Assembly (NCBI GenBank): GCA_964436235.1
Contig: CAYTCW010000053.1
Span: 1 to 28,109, forward strand
Length of the DNA stretch: 28,109 bases
DNA from: UBA9980 sp964436235
GTDB lineage: Bacteria > Muiribacteriota > UBA9980
Direction of reading: 5' to 3'
Notes under the pieces: generated by a model
Databases searched by the model: none
Seen by the model: only the letters and a program-made list of their open reading frames with translations
Told to the model about the DNA's origin: nothing
Shown here: piece after piece, positions 15,117 through 23,800 of the stretch
How the letters are laid out: every line of letters starts with the position of its first letter
Numbering within the stretch: position 1 is the stretch's first letter
Made by a program: the position numbers and the translations under genes

Positions 15117-17507
15117 TCATCTTTGAAATAGCTTCTGTTCGATGGCTTTTTGAATATTAGCTTCATTAAGTTCGCACGCATAAGATTCTTTAAGCGACTC
15201 GATATAGCTCATCAGCGCTTTTTTCTGAGCGGCGCCGCTGATTTTTTCTTTTATTCTGCTCTTAACTTCGTTAAATTCGAGCGGACGGACCTGTTCGAGT
15301 TTAATAATGTGAAATCCGAAGTGAGTGAGAACCGGTTTGGAAACCGCACCAGCTTTAAGTTTACTGACCGCCTCTGAAAAATTTTCGACCATATCGTCGT
15401 AGGTAAACGAAGGAAGGAGGCCGCCTTCATTTTTAGACACGTCGTCGGAATATTGACGGGCGAGTTGAACGAAATCCTGCGTGTCTATTTTTTCATATAC
15501 GCCCTGCGCTTTCTGCCGAGCTGCTTCGATTTCATTCTGATCGTTGGAATTTTTAACCGATATTAAAATGTGGCGCACCTGAAATTCGGCTTTATTTCTG
15601 TTGAAGTAATCTTTAAGCTCTTTAGCCGAAGGCTCTTCCAACTTTTTAGTCACCTCTTCAAATATCAAGGCGCGGGCCAATATTTTATTTTCGATGTCTT
15701 TCATTTCTTTTTTAAACGCGGGTGAATTTTGAATTTGAGCGAGCTGCGCTTCTTTTTTTAGTATGATCCTGTTGATTATCTTCTCGACTATCGCAAGCCG
15801 GTCGGCGAATTTATTAAAATCGCTTTTATGGAATGAAGGAAGTTGGGATATGCTTTCGTTATAATTCAATCTGGTAATTTTAACGCCATCGACTTCAGCG
15901 AGCACTTCGTTGAGGTTATCGAAGGATTTAACCGCCGTATCGCCGGTTGCTGCGCTGCCTGAATCAACTGAAGGCGTAAGGGAAGCGGCTGCTTCATCAT
16001 CGGAGGTTTCTTTATTTTTATCTTTGCCGTTTTTTGCGGCGGGCGCTTTTTTATCTTTTTTAGCCGTAGTTTTGCTTTTTTTAGAATTAGTTTTCTTTTT
16101 AGACGCCTGGCCGTTTTTTTTCGCTGAAGTCTTTACGGCTTTGTCAGCGGATTTATCAGCAACCGCACCGGCGCCTGTTTCCGATGCCGCTTTGCCGCCG
16201 TTGTCGTTTTTAAGGCCGCCCGCCGTCAAAGCGTTTTTAGCGGCAGCCGATCCATTATTTTTACCGGCGGACTCGTCTGAAATATCAGCTAAAATTGAAT
16301 TCGACTGCTGGCCCACCTCTATAGTATCGGCGGCGCCGCCTATTTTATCGCGGTATATACGAATATTGTACTTAGCCTTAACGGTTTTAAGCCACTCTTC
16401 GAGGCGGTCGTTTTCGATTTTTGACTTTAATTCGCTTTCGATAAGATTTTTAACGTCAGCGAGAGGAATAGTTTTCGAATCGTTCTTTTCGAGTACCTTG
16501 AGTATGTAAAATCCGTTGTTACCCTTGATCACATTGGTATATTCACCGAGATTACGCGAAAAAGCCTCGTTAATTATCGAATTATCGCTATACATGTCGC
16601 GTCTGAAAGTTCCGAGCACTCCGTTTTTATGGGTTTTATCGTCTGAATGCTTCTCCCATACCTTTTCGAAATGAGTGCCGAGATCGAGTTCCATCTTGGC
16701 TTTTTCTATACGCGTACGGGCGAGTTGTATTGAATTCGAGTCGTCGGGATTATATTTTACGAAGATATTAGCCAGCGTCACGCAGTCTTTGATTTGAAAG
16801 CGCGCCTGTTTATTATCTTCGTAAAATTTAAGAATATCGGTTTCCGTAATGGTAACGGATTTAATAATATCGTCTTTGATCTGTTTGTAATAACTTTCAA
16901 TGAGAAGATTTTCAAAAGCCTTATCCACCTGGATTTTTATTTCTTCGCGCGCCCCGAGCGCCTTAGCTTCCGCCTCCATAATTACGATCTGGTTAACAAT
17001 GACCACTTCAGTCAAAAAGCTCTTCAACTTATCGAAAGTATTCAAGAAAACCCTTGAGTTTTGTGGAAGTTTAAAATATTCTTCAATAGCGTCATTAGCC
17101 GTAATCAATTTATTTTTGATTTTAGCCAATATTAGCGAATCTGAGGACCCTTGCGAGGCCGCCGTGCCGCCGGAGCCTGTAATGAGAGGTATCGAGCGTT
17201 TAACGACCTGTTCGGTAATAATAGGAATCAATACGTTTGAAAGTTCGGCCGGTTTGAGAGTATTTTTAGAGGCGCCGCCGTATTTTTCAAACGCCCGGTT
17301 AACTTCTTCGGCGACTATCTGCCTTACGTGGTTTTCAAATTTAACATCGGGGTTCTGCTCGACATCGTAGGCGAATCCGGTGTAAGCGCAGCTTAAAAAA
17401 AGAAAAACGGAAACACAACACAGCGCCGTTTTTTTAAAACCTGATATTTTTTTAGTTATTGCGGGTAATTTTAATAAAGGGTTCATAATTATCTTTAATA
17501 ATTGCAT
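15117..17507 (-). CDS. exported peptidyl-prolyl isomerase/foldase with two parvulin domains
   Basis: A 796-residue SurA/PpiC-like protein. The N-terminal signal peptide spans about residues 20-47 (basic KKISGFKK, then a hydrophobic core); cleavage is likely after FA47. Residues 125-240 and 535-640 are helical chaperone-like segments. Each precedes a parvulin domain: the first at about 240-340 (degenerate, GVLGTFRRDMYS ... NGFYILKV), the second at about 642-738 with the classical VRHILISV, SDDVSKNEGGLL and HFGFHIIKLEQV motifs. A Lys/Ala/Ser-rich flexible linker (about 415-525) joins the two halves, so the protein looks like two foldases in tandem. Likely role: periplasmic folding of secreted or outer-membrane proteins. 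The ATG at 17507 has no good ribosome site; AAGGAG lies 26 nt upstream and an in-frame TGA lies between. ATG 17486 is an alternative start. Confidence 0.88.
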   Translation of the reverse strand: MQLLKIIMNPLLKLPAITKKISGFKKTALCCVSVFLFLSCAYTGFAYDVEQNPDVKFENHVRQIVAEEVNRAFEKYGGASKNTLKPAELSNVLIPIITEQVVKRSIPLITGSGGTAASQGSSDSLILAKIKNKLITANDAIEEYFKLPQNSRVFLNTFDKLKSFLTEVVIVNQIVIMEAEAKALGAREEIKIQVDKAFENLLIESYYKQIKDDIIKSVTITETDILKFYEDNKQARFQIKDCVTLANIFVKYNPDDSNSIQLARTRIEKAKMELDLGTHFEKVWEKHSDDKTHKNGVLGTFRRDMYSDNSIINEAFSRNLGEYTNVIKGNNGFYILKVLEKNDSKTIPLADVKNLIESELKSKIENDRLEEWLKTVKAKYNIRIYRDKIGGAADTIEVGQQSNSILADISDESAGKNNGSAAAKNALTAGGLKNDNGGKAASETGAGAVADKSADKAVKTSAKKNGQASKKKTNSKKSKTTAKKDKKAPAAKNGKDKNKETSDDEAAASLTPSVDSGSAATGDTAVKSFDNLNEVLAEVDGVKITRLNYNESISQLPSFHKSDFNKFADRLAIVEKIINRIILKKEAQLAQIQNSPAFKKEMKDIENKILARALIFEEVTKKLEEPSAKELKDYFNRNKAEFQVRHILISVKNSNDQNEIEAARQKAQGVYEKIDTQDFVQLARQYSDDVSKNEGGLLPSFTYDDMVENFSEAVSKLKAGAVSKPVLTHFGFHIIKLEQVRPLEFNEVKSRIKEKISGAAQKKALMSYIESLKESYACELNEANIQKAIEQKLFQR

Positions 17508-17533
17508 AGACGATCAATACAAATTAATGTATT

Positions 17534-17539
17534 CTCCTT
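17534..17539 (-). promoter_or_regulatory. displaced Shine-Dalgarno upstream of the foldase gene
   Basis: A perfect AAGGAG on the minus strand lies 26 nt before the first usable ATG (17507), too far for normal initiation. The nearest downstream codons (ATT, AAT, TTG, TAT, TGA) are in frame with the foldase but closed by TGA. The site could drive a tiny leader peptide coupled to the ATG, or mark an original start lost to a nonsense change. Confidence 0.45.
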
Positions 17540-17559
17540 AATAGTATATTTTTTTTGAT

Positions 17560-17588
17560 ATTCTATCACATTCCGGCAAATAAATCAA
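17560..17588 (-). promoter_or_regulatory. sigma-70 promoter upstream of the foldase/mazG/acc operon
   Basis: On the minus strand, TTGATT (17583-17588) and TAGAAT (17560-17565) are spaced 17 nt, and the -10 is preceded by TGA, an extended -10 element. Predicted start is near 17553, about 46 nt before the ATG at 17507. It lies in the only sizeable gap (104 nt) upstream of the long housekeeping gene run. Confidence 0.6.
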
Positions 17589-17611
17589 TTTAATATTTTT
17601 GATTAATAACC

Positions 17612-19207
17612 TTATTCCTTCGCGCCCGCTTTTTTCAGCGCGGCCGCTATATCGCCAAATCCCTTTTCAACGGCAAATTTTAAAGCGGTCACCCCGCTTT
17701 TTGTTTTAGCATTACAGTCGGCCCCGTACTTTATAAGAAGAGCCGCCGCTTTAGCATGTCCTTTACCCGCGGCGATGACAAGCGGGGTAAGTCCCTTTAT
17801 GTTAGAGGCGTTAACGCCGGCCTTCGCTTCAATAAGCGTCTCGATCAAATCGCAGCGGCCGCCGTTTGCGGCAAGCATAAGCGCGGTCGTTCCATTTTTA
17901 TCGGCCGCGTTTACATCGGCGTTTTTAGATATCAGTTCGATCGTTTTACTCAGATCGCCTTCGGAAACTGCGGCGCGGAGCTCAGCGCTTAATTCAGGAG
18001 CCGGCAAAGTCCCGCTGGCGGACGATGCGCAAGAAACTCCCGCGGGCGCGTCGTTGGCCCCGGCAGTCTTTAAAAAATTAATGATTTTCTGATTTCCCTT
18101 TTCGCTTGCGATCGAATACGCCGTGCAGCCGTTATTATCGCGAAGGTTAACGTCGGCCCCCGCGCCGATTAAAAGCCTTACGGTGCTTATGCCGCCGGAG
18201 TGCGCGGCGCACATAAGGGCGGTCCGCCCGGAAGCGTCCTGAAAATTAACGGCTGCTTTCTTTTCAATGAGAAAGGCCGCGATATCGTCGAGACCGCGGC
18301 CTGCCGCGGCCATAAGAAGCGATTTCCCCGAAGAATCGAGCGAATCGATATCGCATGCGGCTACGGCATTTTTCAATGTGTCAAAATCTCCGCGGGCTAA
18401 AGCGTCAAAAAGATCGTCCGTATTTTTTTCGGCCGCCGCCGGTCTGGATGCGGCAACGCCACCGCTTGCGGCTGAACTTGAAACTGAGTCTAAACCAGCG
18501 GCCGGCGCTTTTTTTTGAGGCAGTTTCGATGCGGCGCCGCCAATAAGTTTATTGAAAGCGAGTTTAATTAAAAGAAGTAAAATCAGCCCGCCGAGTAAAT
18601 ATAATAGATTCCTCATAAGCGGATCTTCACCGGCCGGAAGACTCTTAAGATATCCGGCGAGTTCGGGCTTGCCGCGGTTCAATGCGATCGAATAGGCGCT
18701 ATATCCCTGCGAATCGCGTGCGCCCGGATCGGCGCCGCTATTAATGAGAAATTCGGAAACCGCCGTTTCATCGCGCGGTGAAAGCGCGGCGTACATAAGA
18801 GCGCTCGCCCCTCCGCTATCGCGGGTGTTTACATCGGCGCCCTTAGCGGCGATAAGTTTAACCAATTCGAGATTAGAGGATGAAGCGGCGTTCATAAGAA
18901 CGGTAATGCCTTCGTTATCGGCGGCGTTTGCATCGGCGCCTTTATCGATGAGAAGTTTAGCCAGCGCAAGATCGCCGAGATAGGCCGCCTTCATAAGCGG
19001 CGTGGCACCGCCGGCGTCTTTAAAATTAACGTCCGCGCCTTTATCGATAAGATTTTTTATATCCGAGTAACTCTGACGGTCGGGGTCGATAACGGCCAGC
19101 AACGACGAAGCATGAGTTTTTTCAGCCGGCGTTTGCGCTGAAAGCGGATTTATAATAAAAGCCGCCGCCGCTATCGCAATAACTATAATAAATGCAGTCC
19201 GTTTCAT
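17612..19207 (-). CDS. exported ankyrin-repeat protein with central membrane helix
   Basis: A 531-residue protein. A signal peptide (about residues 1-24, ending LSA/QT) is followed by four ankyrin repeats (about 45-187, with GADVN, GATPLMKAA and GITVLMNAA motifs). A strongly hydrophobic helix follows (about 200-220, LLYLLGGLILLLLIKLAF), then an Ala/Ser-rich linker and two more ankyrin blocks (about 264-385 and 405-530). If the signal peptide is cleaved, the first block is periplasmic and the later blocks cytoplasmic, so the protein would present binding surfaces on both sides of the inner membrane. Ankyrin repeats bind proteins; no enzyme domain is seen. I use the ATG at 19207 (AGAGG 8 nt upstream) over the TTG just before it. 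The broken winged-helix gene upstream ends 42 nt away, so its promoter may also drive this gene. Confidence 0.85.
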   Translation of the reverse strand: MKRTAFIIVIAIAAAAFIINPLSAQTPAEKTHASSLLAVIDPDRQSYSDIKNLIDKGADVNFKDAGGATPLMKAAYLGDLALAKLLIDKGADANAADNEGITVLMNAASSSNLELVKLIAAKGADVNTRDSGGASALMYAALSPRDETAVSEFLINSGADPGARDSQGYSAYSIALNRGKPELAGYLKSLPAGEDPLMRNLLYLLGGLILLLLIKLAFNKLIGGAASKLPQKKAPAAGLDSVSSSAASGGVAASRPAAAEKNTDDLFDALARGDFDTLKNAVAACDIDSLDSSGKSLLMAAAGRGLDDIAAFLIEKKAAVNFQDASGRTALMCAAHSGGISTVRLLIGAGADVNLRDNNGCTAYSIASEKGNQKIINFLKTAGANDAPAGVSCASSASGTLPAPELSAELRAAVSEGDLSKTIELISKNADVNAADKNGTTALMLAANGGRCDLIETLIEAKAGVNASNIKGLTPLVIAAGKGHAKAAALLIKYGADCNAKTKSGVTALKFAVEKGFGDIAAALKKAGAKE

Positions 19208-19249
19208 CAAAAAACCTCTTATAGCCGATAATTAATGATAACTCGGGAT

Positions 19250-19476
19250 TTATTCAATAACCCGCCAGTAACCGCCGTGATCCGCTCCGATTCTTTCTAT
19301 TATTCCCGCCGTTTTTAACTTTACGATATATTTCTGAACGGCCGAGCCGTTAATACCAAGTTTATCGCTCAATTCCATTCTTGATATATAAGGATTTTCT
19401 TTGATCAACGAGATAATTTCAAAGGAACGGCCGCTTTGCCTTCACCACGCATTATAAATTTTAATAACTCACTCAT
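19250..19476 (-). pseudogene. small winged-helix regulator, frameshifted
   Basis: Starting at the ATG at 19476 (AAGGA 8 nt upstream), the frame reads MSELLKFIMRGEGK. Then near 19433-19434 one base appears to be missing. In the next frame the protein continues GRSFEIISLIKENPYISR, MELSDKLGINGSAVQKYIVK and LKTAGIIERIGADHGGYWRV to a stop at 19250. The corrected product is about 75 residues and is a clear winged helix-turn-helix of the type found at the C-terminus of AlbA_2/Fic-type proteins and as small repressors. It has a strong promoter with a palindrome at the start site, so it was a working gene recently or the frameshift is a base-call error. The promoter suggests self-regulation, and the ankyrin gene lies downstream in the same direction. 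Confidence 0.75.
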
Positions 19477-19503
19477 AAATTAATTCCTTGTATATTTTCA
19501 TTA

Positions 19504-19515
19504 AGATTGCAATCT
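19504..19515. promoter_or_regulatory. perfect 12-bp palindrome at the transcription start (putative operator)
   Basis: AGATTGCAATCT is a perfect inverted repeat directly downstream of the -10 box of the winged-helix gene, covering its predicted start. The right half, GCAATCT, recurs at 19554-19560 just upstream of the -35 box. Placement on both sides of the promoter suggests an autorepressor site for the winged-helix protein encoded 28 nt downstream. Confidence 0.5.
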
Positions 19516-19516
19516 G

Positions 19517-19545
19517 ATTATACCATAATCACTTGAAAATATCAA
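19517..19545 (-). promoter_or_regulatory. strong sigma-70 promoter of the winged-helix gene
   Basis: On the minus strand, TTGATA (19540-19545) is followed by 17 nt and a perfect TATAAT (19517-19522), with TGG before it, making an extended -10. The predicted start near 19510 falls in the centre of the 12-bp palindrome. Confidence 0.75.
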
Positions 19546-19668
19546 ACTTTAAAGCAATCTTTAAGCAAAAAATGCACAAAAAAAATGTAAAATTGGTGAA
19601 ATTTCGACTGCGACGCTTTAATTTATTTTTTGATTATCAATAACGCAACCCATAAATCATCCATTTTG

Positions 19669-19996
19669 TTATAAAGCGCCGATCAATTCATCCGCAATTT
19701 CATAACTTTCAAGCCGCATGACGCTTTGCTCGCCGAAGCCGAAACTCAAAAAACTTATACTGCCATACCAGACGATGCGCCGATCGATAATGGCGTATTT
19801 TTCCCTTTGGATGGCTGTTGATATGGATTTTAGGTAAAATAGTAATTGCCGGTCGTGAGGGCGTATTTACCTCGGGCTCAAAAAGGAGCGCTTGCGGTTC
19901 ATTCGGTTTTCCGCGAAGTTCCCTGATTTCAAACTTCAACAGGGCATTTTCTTTTTTCAGTTCGTTATACGCGGCAAGAAGTTCTTCGTAGTTCAT
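19669..19996 (-). pseudogene. relic of a large DEAD/DEAH helicase with PLD-like C-terminus (TOTE-conflict-system type)
   Basis: The ATG at 19996 opens with a coiled coil (MNYEELLAAYNELKKENALL, then KFEIRELRG) typical of the N-terminus of these long helicases or primase-helicases. After about 45 residues the frame jumps to the extreme C-terminus (PAITILPKIH ... HPKGK). At an A5 run (19798-19802 on the plus strand as T5) the frame shifts, and the frame one over continues KYAIIDRRIVWYGSISFLSF, then GFGEQSVMRLESYEIADELI, ending at 19669. The IVWYGSI..LSFG..EQSVMRLES block is the diagnostic PLD-like end of this helicase group. Removing one A makes a single 108-codon frame. Thus the whole catalytic core, normally many hundreds of residues, has been deleted. 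Intact relatives are thought to act in defence or conflict. The assignment rests on remembered motifs. Confidence 0.7.
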
Positions 19997-20199
19997 GCCG
20001 AATGATCGCCATTCTTTTTTATAGACATGCCTTTTTCAGTGATAACATACTTCTGCTTTGGCGATCTCGGGCTTTCGGGATTGATCATGACTACCAGCCC
20101 CATTTCAATAGCGGGATGCAAATAACCATGTTTAGACGCTTCTTTTTGAAGTGAGGCAATTCGCCTCGCCAGAGGCAGAATACTTAGATGATGAAACAA
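19993..20199 (-). pseudogene. C-terminal winged-helix remnant of a Fic/AlbA_2-type protein
   Basis: A 68-codon frame. Its second half (YLHPAIEMGLVVMINPESPR, then SPKQKYVITEKG) matches the final winged helix seen in Fic proteins and AlbA_2-type ATP-binding regulators, where a similar PALE.GL.EM..P..P.SP.QKY..T..G block is common. The N-terminal part (residues 1-25) is not recognisable, the first codon would be TTG, and no ribosome site is present, so this is a 5'-truncated leftover. Its stop overlaps the ATG of the helicase relic (ATGA at 19993-19996), showing the two genes were once translationally coupled. This fits a former two-gene defence or mobile cassette. Confidence 0.6.
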
Positions 20200-20258
20200 T
20201 AATTATGACAATTTTTTTTCAAAAAGAAAATAATTTTTATAAACCATAGATATTTTCC

Positions 20259-20288
20259 TTTACATTAAAAACCAACTTATGATATAAT
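20259..20288 (+). promoter_or_regulatory. sigma-70 promoter for the giant lipoprotein gene
   Basis: TTTACA (20259-20264) and a perfect TATAAT (20283-20288) are spaced 18 nt on the plus strand. The start would be near 20295, leaving an untranslated leader of about 145 nt before the ATG at 20440. The 240-nt stretch 20200-20439 otherwise holds only A/T-rich DNA and the hairpin described separately. Confidence 0.65.
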
Positions 20289-20353
20289 TGCTCTATAAAT
20301 ATACATATAAACCGAATTTTTTTAAGTGCCACGCTTCTAAGATACCCGAGTAG

Positions 20354-20387
20354 TACATAAAAAAAGGTTTATGTATATTTTTTTTTT
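20354..20387 (+). terminator. attenuator-like hairpin with T10 tract in the leader of the giant gene
   Basis: TACATAAA (20354-20361) pairs perfectly with TTTATGTA (20368-20375) around a six-base loop and is followed by ten T residues (20378-20387). It lies between the promoter and the start codon, so it could end transcription early. The stem is A/T-rich, so efficiency may be low. The T10 tract is also prone to slippage. Confidence 0.5.
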
Positions 20388-20439
20388 GCAAAATTCGTCT
20401 TTCAAGTTAAAAATCATTCAAAAAATAAAGGAGTTTTCA

Positions 20440-20823
20440 ATGAAAGTATCCCGCCCGCGTTTTATACCTTGCCTCGCTTTTTTAATAACCGCTTTTTCTA
20501 TGTTCTGCCTGACATTTTCAGGGTGCGGTTTCCTCTCGTCTGATGGTGATGGAGATGGCTCAATCACATCTACCGCATCAACCGCATCTATTAAAGGCCC
20601 TATAATCGCCATCGAATGCGAAATTGAGATACCGCTTCCCGAACAGAGCCCGTCTGCAGCGCCCGGACTGGCACCGACACGTTCTATCTCAGCTACAATG
20701 AGAAGCAATTTATTGAGTTTACAAGCTACAGCCGCCAGCGTGAGCAGAATACAAAGCGCTCTGTCGAGCGGCAATAGAATAAATAGCGCACTCGACGGCC
20801 CGTGCGCGTTTTTTCAGGCGTAA
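20440..20823 (+). CDS. giant surface lipoprotein, N-terminal fragment (lipoprotein signal peptide)
   Basis: A 127-residue frame starting at ATG 20440. AAAGGAG lies 6 nt upstream, which favours this start over an upstream ATG at 20371 in the T-tract. It has a basic N-terminus, a hydrophobic core and a lipobox FSGC, so Cys29 should be lipidated and the product exported. After it comes a GDGDGS/Thr-Ala linker and a short, poorly conserved segment. The frame ends at TAA 20821-20823. The next long frame (20827 onwards) is in exactly the same phase, two codons on, and lacks both a signal peptide and a ribosome site, so the two are best read as one gene broken by a stop. On its own this fragment would be a small lipoprotein. 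Confidence 0.75.
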   Translation: MKVSRPRFIPCLAFLITAFSMFCLTFSGCGFLSSDGDGDGSITSTASTASIKGPIIAIECEIEIPLPEQSPSAAPGLAPTRSISATMRSNLLSLQATAASVSRIQSALSSGNRINSALDGPCAFFQA

Positions 20824-20826
20824 GGC

Positions 20827-23800
20827 TTGACGGATAGGTCAGCCCCTTTGAACAATCTGAAAACAGCCGTCAGGCCGCCCCAAAATGCGGATCAACTCGA
20901 TACTCCCGTAGCAACCGGCACCGCTGTTATAAATATTCAGACGCAAAACAACCTTAGCCCCAGCGAAAGCGCCTGCATGCTCTTAGTGAGGGACGGCATG
21001 GGAAATCTCGTAGGAGCCGCCAATATAGGCATGTTACCTAACGCCGACCAGCTTTCCGGCTCGGGCAACGGACAGAGCGGAAGCGATTCGCCTTTTCCGA
21101 ATTCCGGCGGCAACGCCCCGACAGTCCAGGAAATCGAATTGAACATGGAAGGCGCTAATTTATATGTGGTGCAGTGCAAGCAACAATTAGGCGCCCAGAC
21201 GCTGGTTATGGCCAACCAATCACAGCAGGTTCTACAATCATTATTCCGCGCTCCGGCGTTCGACATCCAGGGCCCGCTATATAGCCTGACCGCCCCTGAT
21301 CACGCGCAAACTCCATTACGGCAAAACTCGACTTTAACCCAGCTTGCTATAGCTACCAACCTGCTACAGCAAAATATAAATAATTCAACGGGTGTTTTCG
21401 CCTTTGCTCAAGCGGCTTATGTGGCCGATCCAATATTCGTGATAAATAATTTCAGCGTGTCGGGAAATTCTAGAATAATTAATAACAGCAACGCCGAAAC
21501 GGTCGTCAGAAAAGTCAGCGGCAACGGCGGAACGCTGACCGTTTCAGGCACCGGGCCGACTTCAATCGAAAGCGTCAATGGAACGTTGACCGTTAGTAAC
21601 ACCGGCACCGGCAAAGTCGCAGTAGCCGGCGAAACTGTGAATCCGGACCAGTCAGTAACAAAAGGCAACGACAACTCCAGCCAGACTATAAATTTAACAG
21701 GCCTTACAATAAATTCTACAACCACCGCGCAAGCATTAATGAGCCTTGATAATGGCATAGGCAGTCAAGTCAATCTTTTTAACACATCGTTAGTTTGCGA
21801 CAATTTAAATTCCAGTACAAACCCTGTCTTAGTCGTCCCGGCTAATTCGAATCTTTGCAATGTGCAGGCCATTAGTAACGCCATCACCAATACCGCCAAC
21901 CCCCAACATATCGAAGCTATTTCGACGATGGTAGAAAACGTCACGCGCTCATTGCTTTCAGAAAACGTTTCCACCGAGACTAAAAACCAGATAGCGGGAA
22001 CTCAGACACCGCCGAGCGCGACTTCACAGAACGCCGTTCAAAACCTCATCAATAGTTACGTAACATGCATTAGCACAACTGAAGTCACCAACAACGTTTC
22101 AAACCTCCAGCGTTCCGTAAATTTTGGCGGAACACTCATCAGTTCTCGCACAAGCCCGAAATTGTCCCAGGACCTTATGACCAGGCTTGATACCATTATG
22201 AACACCCAAATGCCTCAAATGACTGCTGTAAGCGTATCGCCGGCCAGCGCATATATAGGTGAAACAATAACGCTCACATTTACATCTAATATGTCGCTCG
22301 CGTCAGTTCCCAATGTTACGATATTGGGCAGGCAAGCGTCCGTCACAAATACATCCGACATGAATTACACCGCCACAACAACAGTTACCGCCTCCGACAC
22401 CTTCTTTAATTTCTCAATAGACAACATCATAGGAATGAACGGAAAAATTGGAAACTCAGTTTCGGCAACTACCAATGGATCTAACGTTACAATAATCAAG
22501 AGCGCACAGGCCGTTTTAGCGCCCACGACGCTAACGCCCCCCGGAAATTATGATACCGCGCTGAACGTGCAGCTCAAAACAAGCACCGACAATGCAGTCA
22601 TAAAATATACGACGGACGGCAGCCAGCCATCAGACGCATCGGGAAATATTTACACGGCGCCAATTAGCGTTACCGCTTCCATGACCATAAAGGCCGTTGC
22701 CATATTAAACGGCGCAACTTCATCAATAATGACCGCGGAATATACAATTATTCCTCCCAAAGGCACGGTAGCCGCGCCGATATTTAGCGTGCCGGGCGGC
22801 TCATACACCGGCGGATTCGACCTTTCAATAACCTGCGCAACGCCTGGCGCTAAAATCAAATACGCCTTCTTTGAAGAATCACCCCGTGGCGATTATATAT
22901 TCAAGAATTATTCTGGCCCGATAAATCTTGCGGCTTCAAGAATCTCCGTCACGATCAAAGCCTATGCCGTCGCGGAAGGTATGACCGGTTCGCCGGTAAC
23001 CACATGCTTTTATGAATTCAGCCAGGAACAACTTCAAGCCGTTTCGGATCCGGTAATTTCGCCAACTGCAGGAAAATATGACAGGCGGCAGGAAGTAACT
23101 ATCACCTGCGCGACGCCAGGCGCCACAATAGTATATACGCTCGACGGCACCGAGCCCACGTATGCAAGCGGCAATATTTACGCGGGTGCGCAAATCCTTA
23201 CAAAATCGACTGTCGTAAAAGCGATGGCATACGCTGCCGGCAAGGCAGATTCGAACGTCGTTTCTGAAAATATAGAAATCGCCGAAACGTCAACTACTTC
23301 GGTCGTTATCACGGAAGCCGAGCCCAAAAAGAACGGCGCGCTGGTAAACTCGAATTTCAATATCAATATAAGCGCTCCGAAAGGCACGCGCCTTGCCGCC
23401 GCCAGAGATGGAATTAACGTCCTGCGCGCCATAGAGACCGTTATATCAGACAGCGGCAACACCGAACTTCCGATAGACATATCAAAACTGGCCGAAGGAA
23501 AAGCAAACGCTATAATAGTGTCGGGCATAGCCATCGATGGAACACCGGCCGGCCCGCTCACTATAACGGTTACAAAAGACACGACTGCACCGGTCCGCCA
23601 GAAAATTTCGGTAAAATCCTCCAATTCATCCGATAATGCGACGGCAACCACAGGCGACACGGTCGTAATAAGCCTTCAGGCGAGCGAGCCGTTAAAAAAT
23701 ATCACGGCTACGATCATGACTAAATCTACAGTCATAAGCCGGACGGACGATCTAAACTGGACAGTGACGCGCAAACTCGACGGCACCGAAGCAGGAGCCG

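Noticed and set aside
15910..16509. Plus-strand open frame of 199 codons
   Set aside because: Antisense to the Lys/Ala/Ser linker of the foldase; hydrophobic low-complexity product caused by the opposite-strand composition.
20316..20353. Possible riboswitch in the leader of the giant gene
   Set aside because: I compared it by eye with the c-di-GMP riboswitch consensus and found no match; it is too short for a typical aptamer apart from the terminator-like hairpin.
20371..20439. Upstream start for the lipoprotein at the ATG at 20371
   Set aside because: This ATG lies inside the hairpin and just before the T10 tract, has no ribosome site, and would put 23 residues before the lipoprotein signal; the ATG at 20440 has AAAGGAG at 6 nt.
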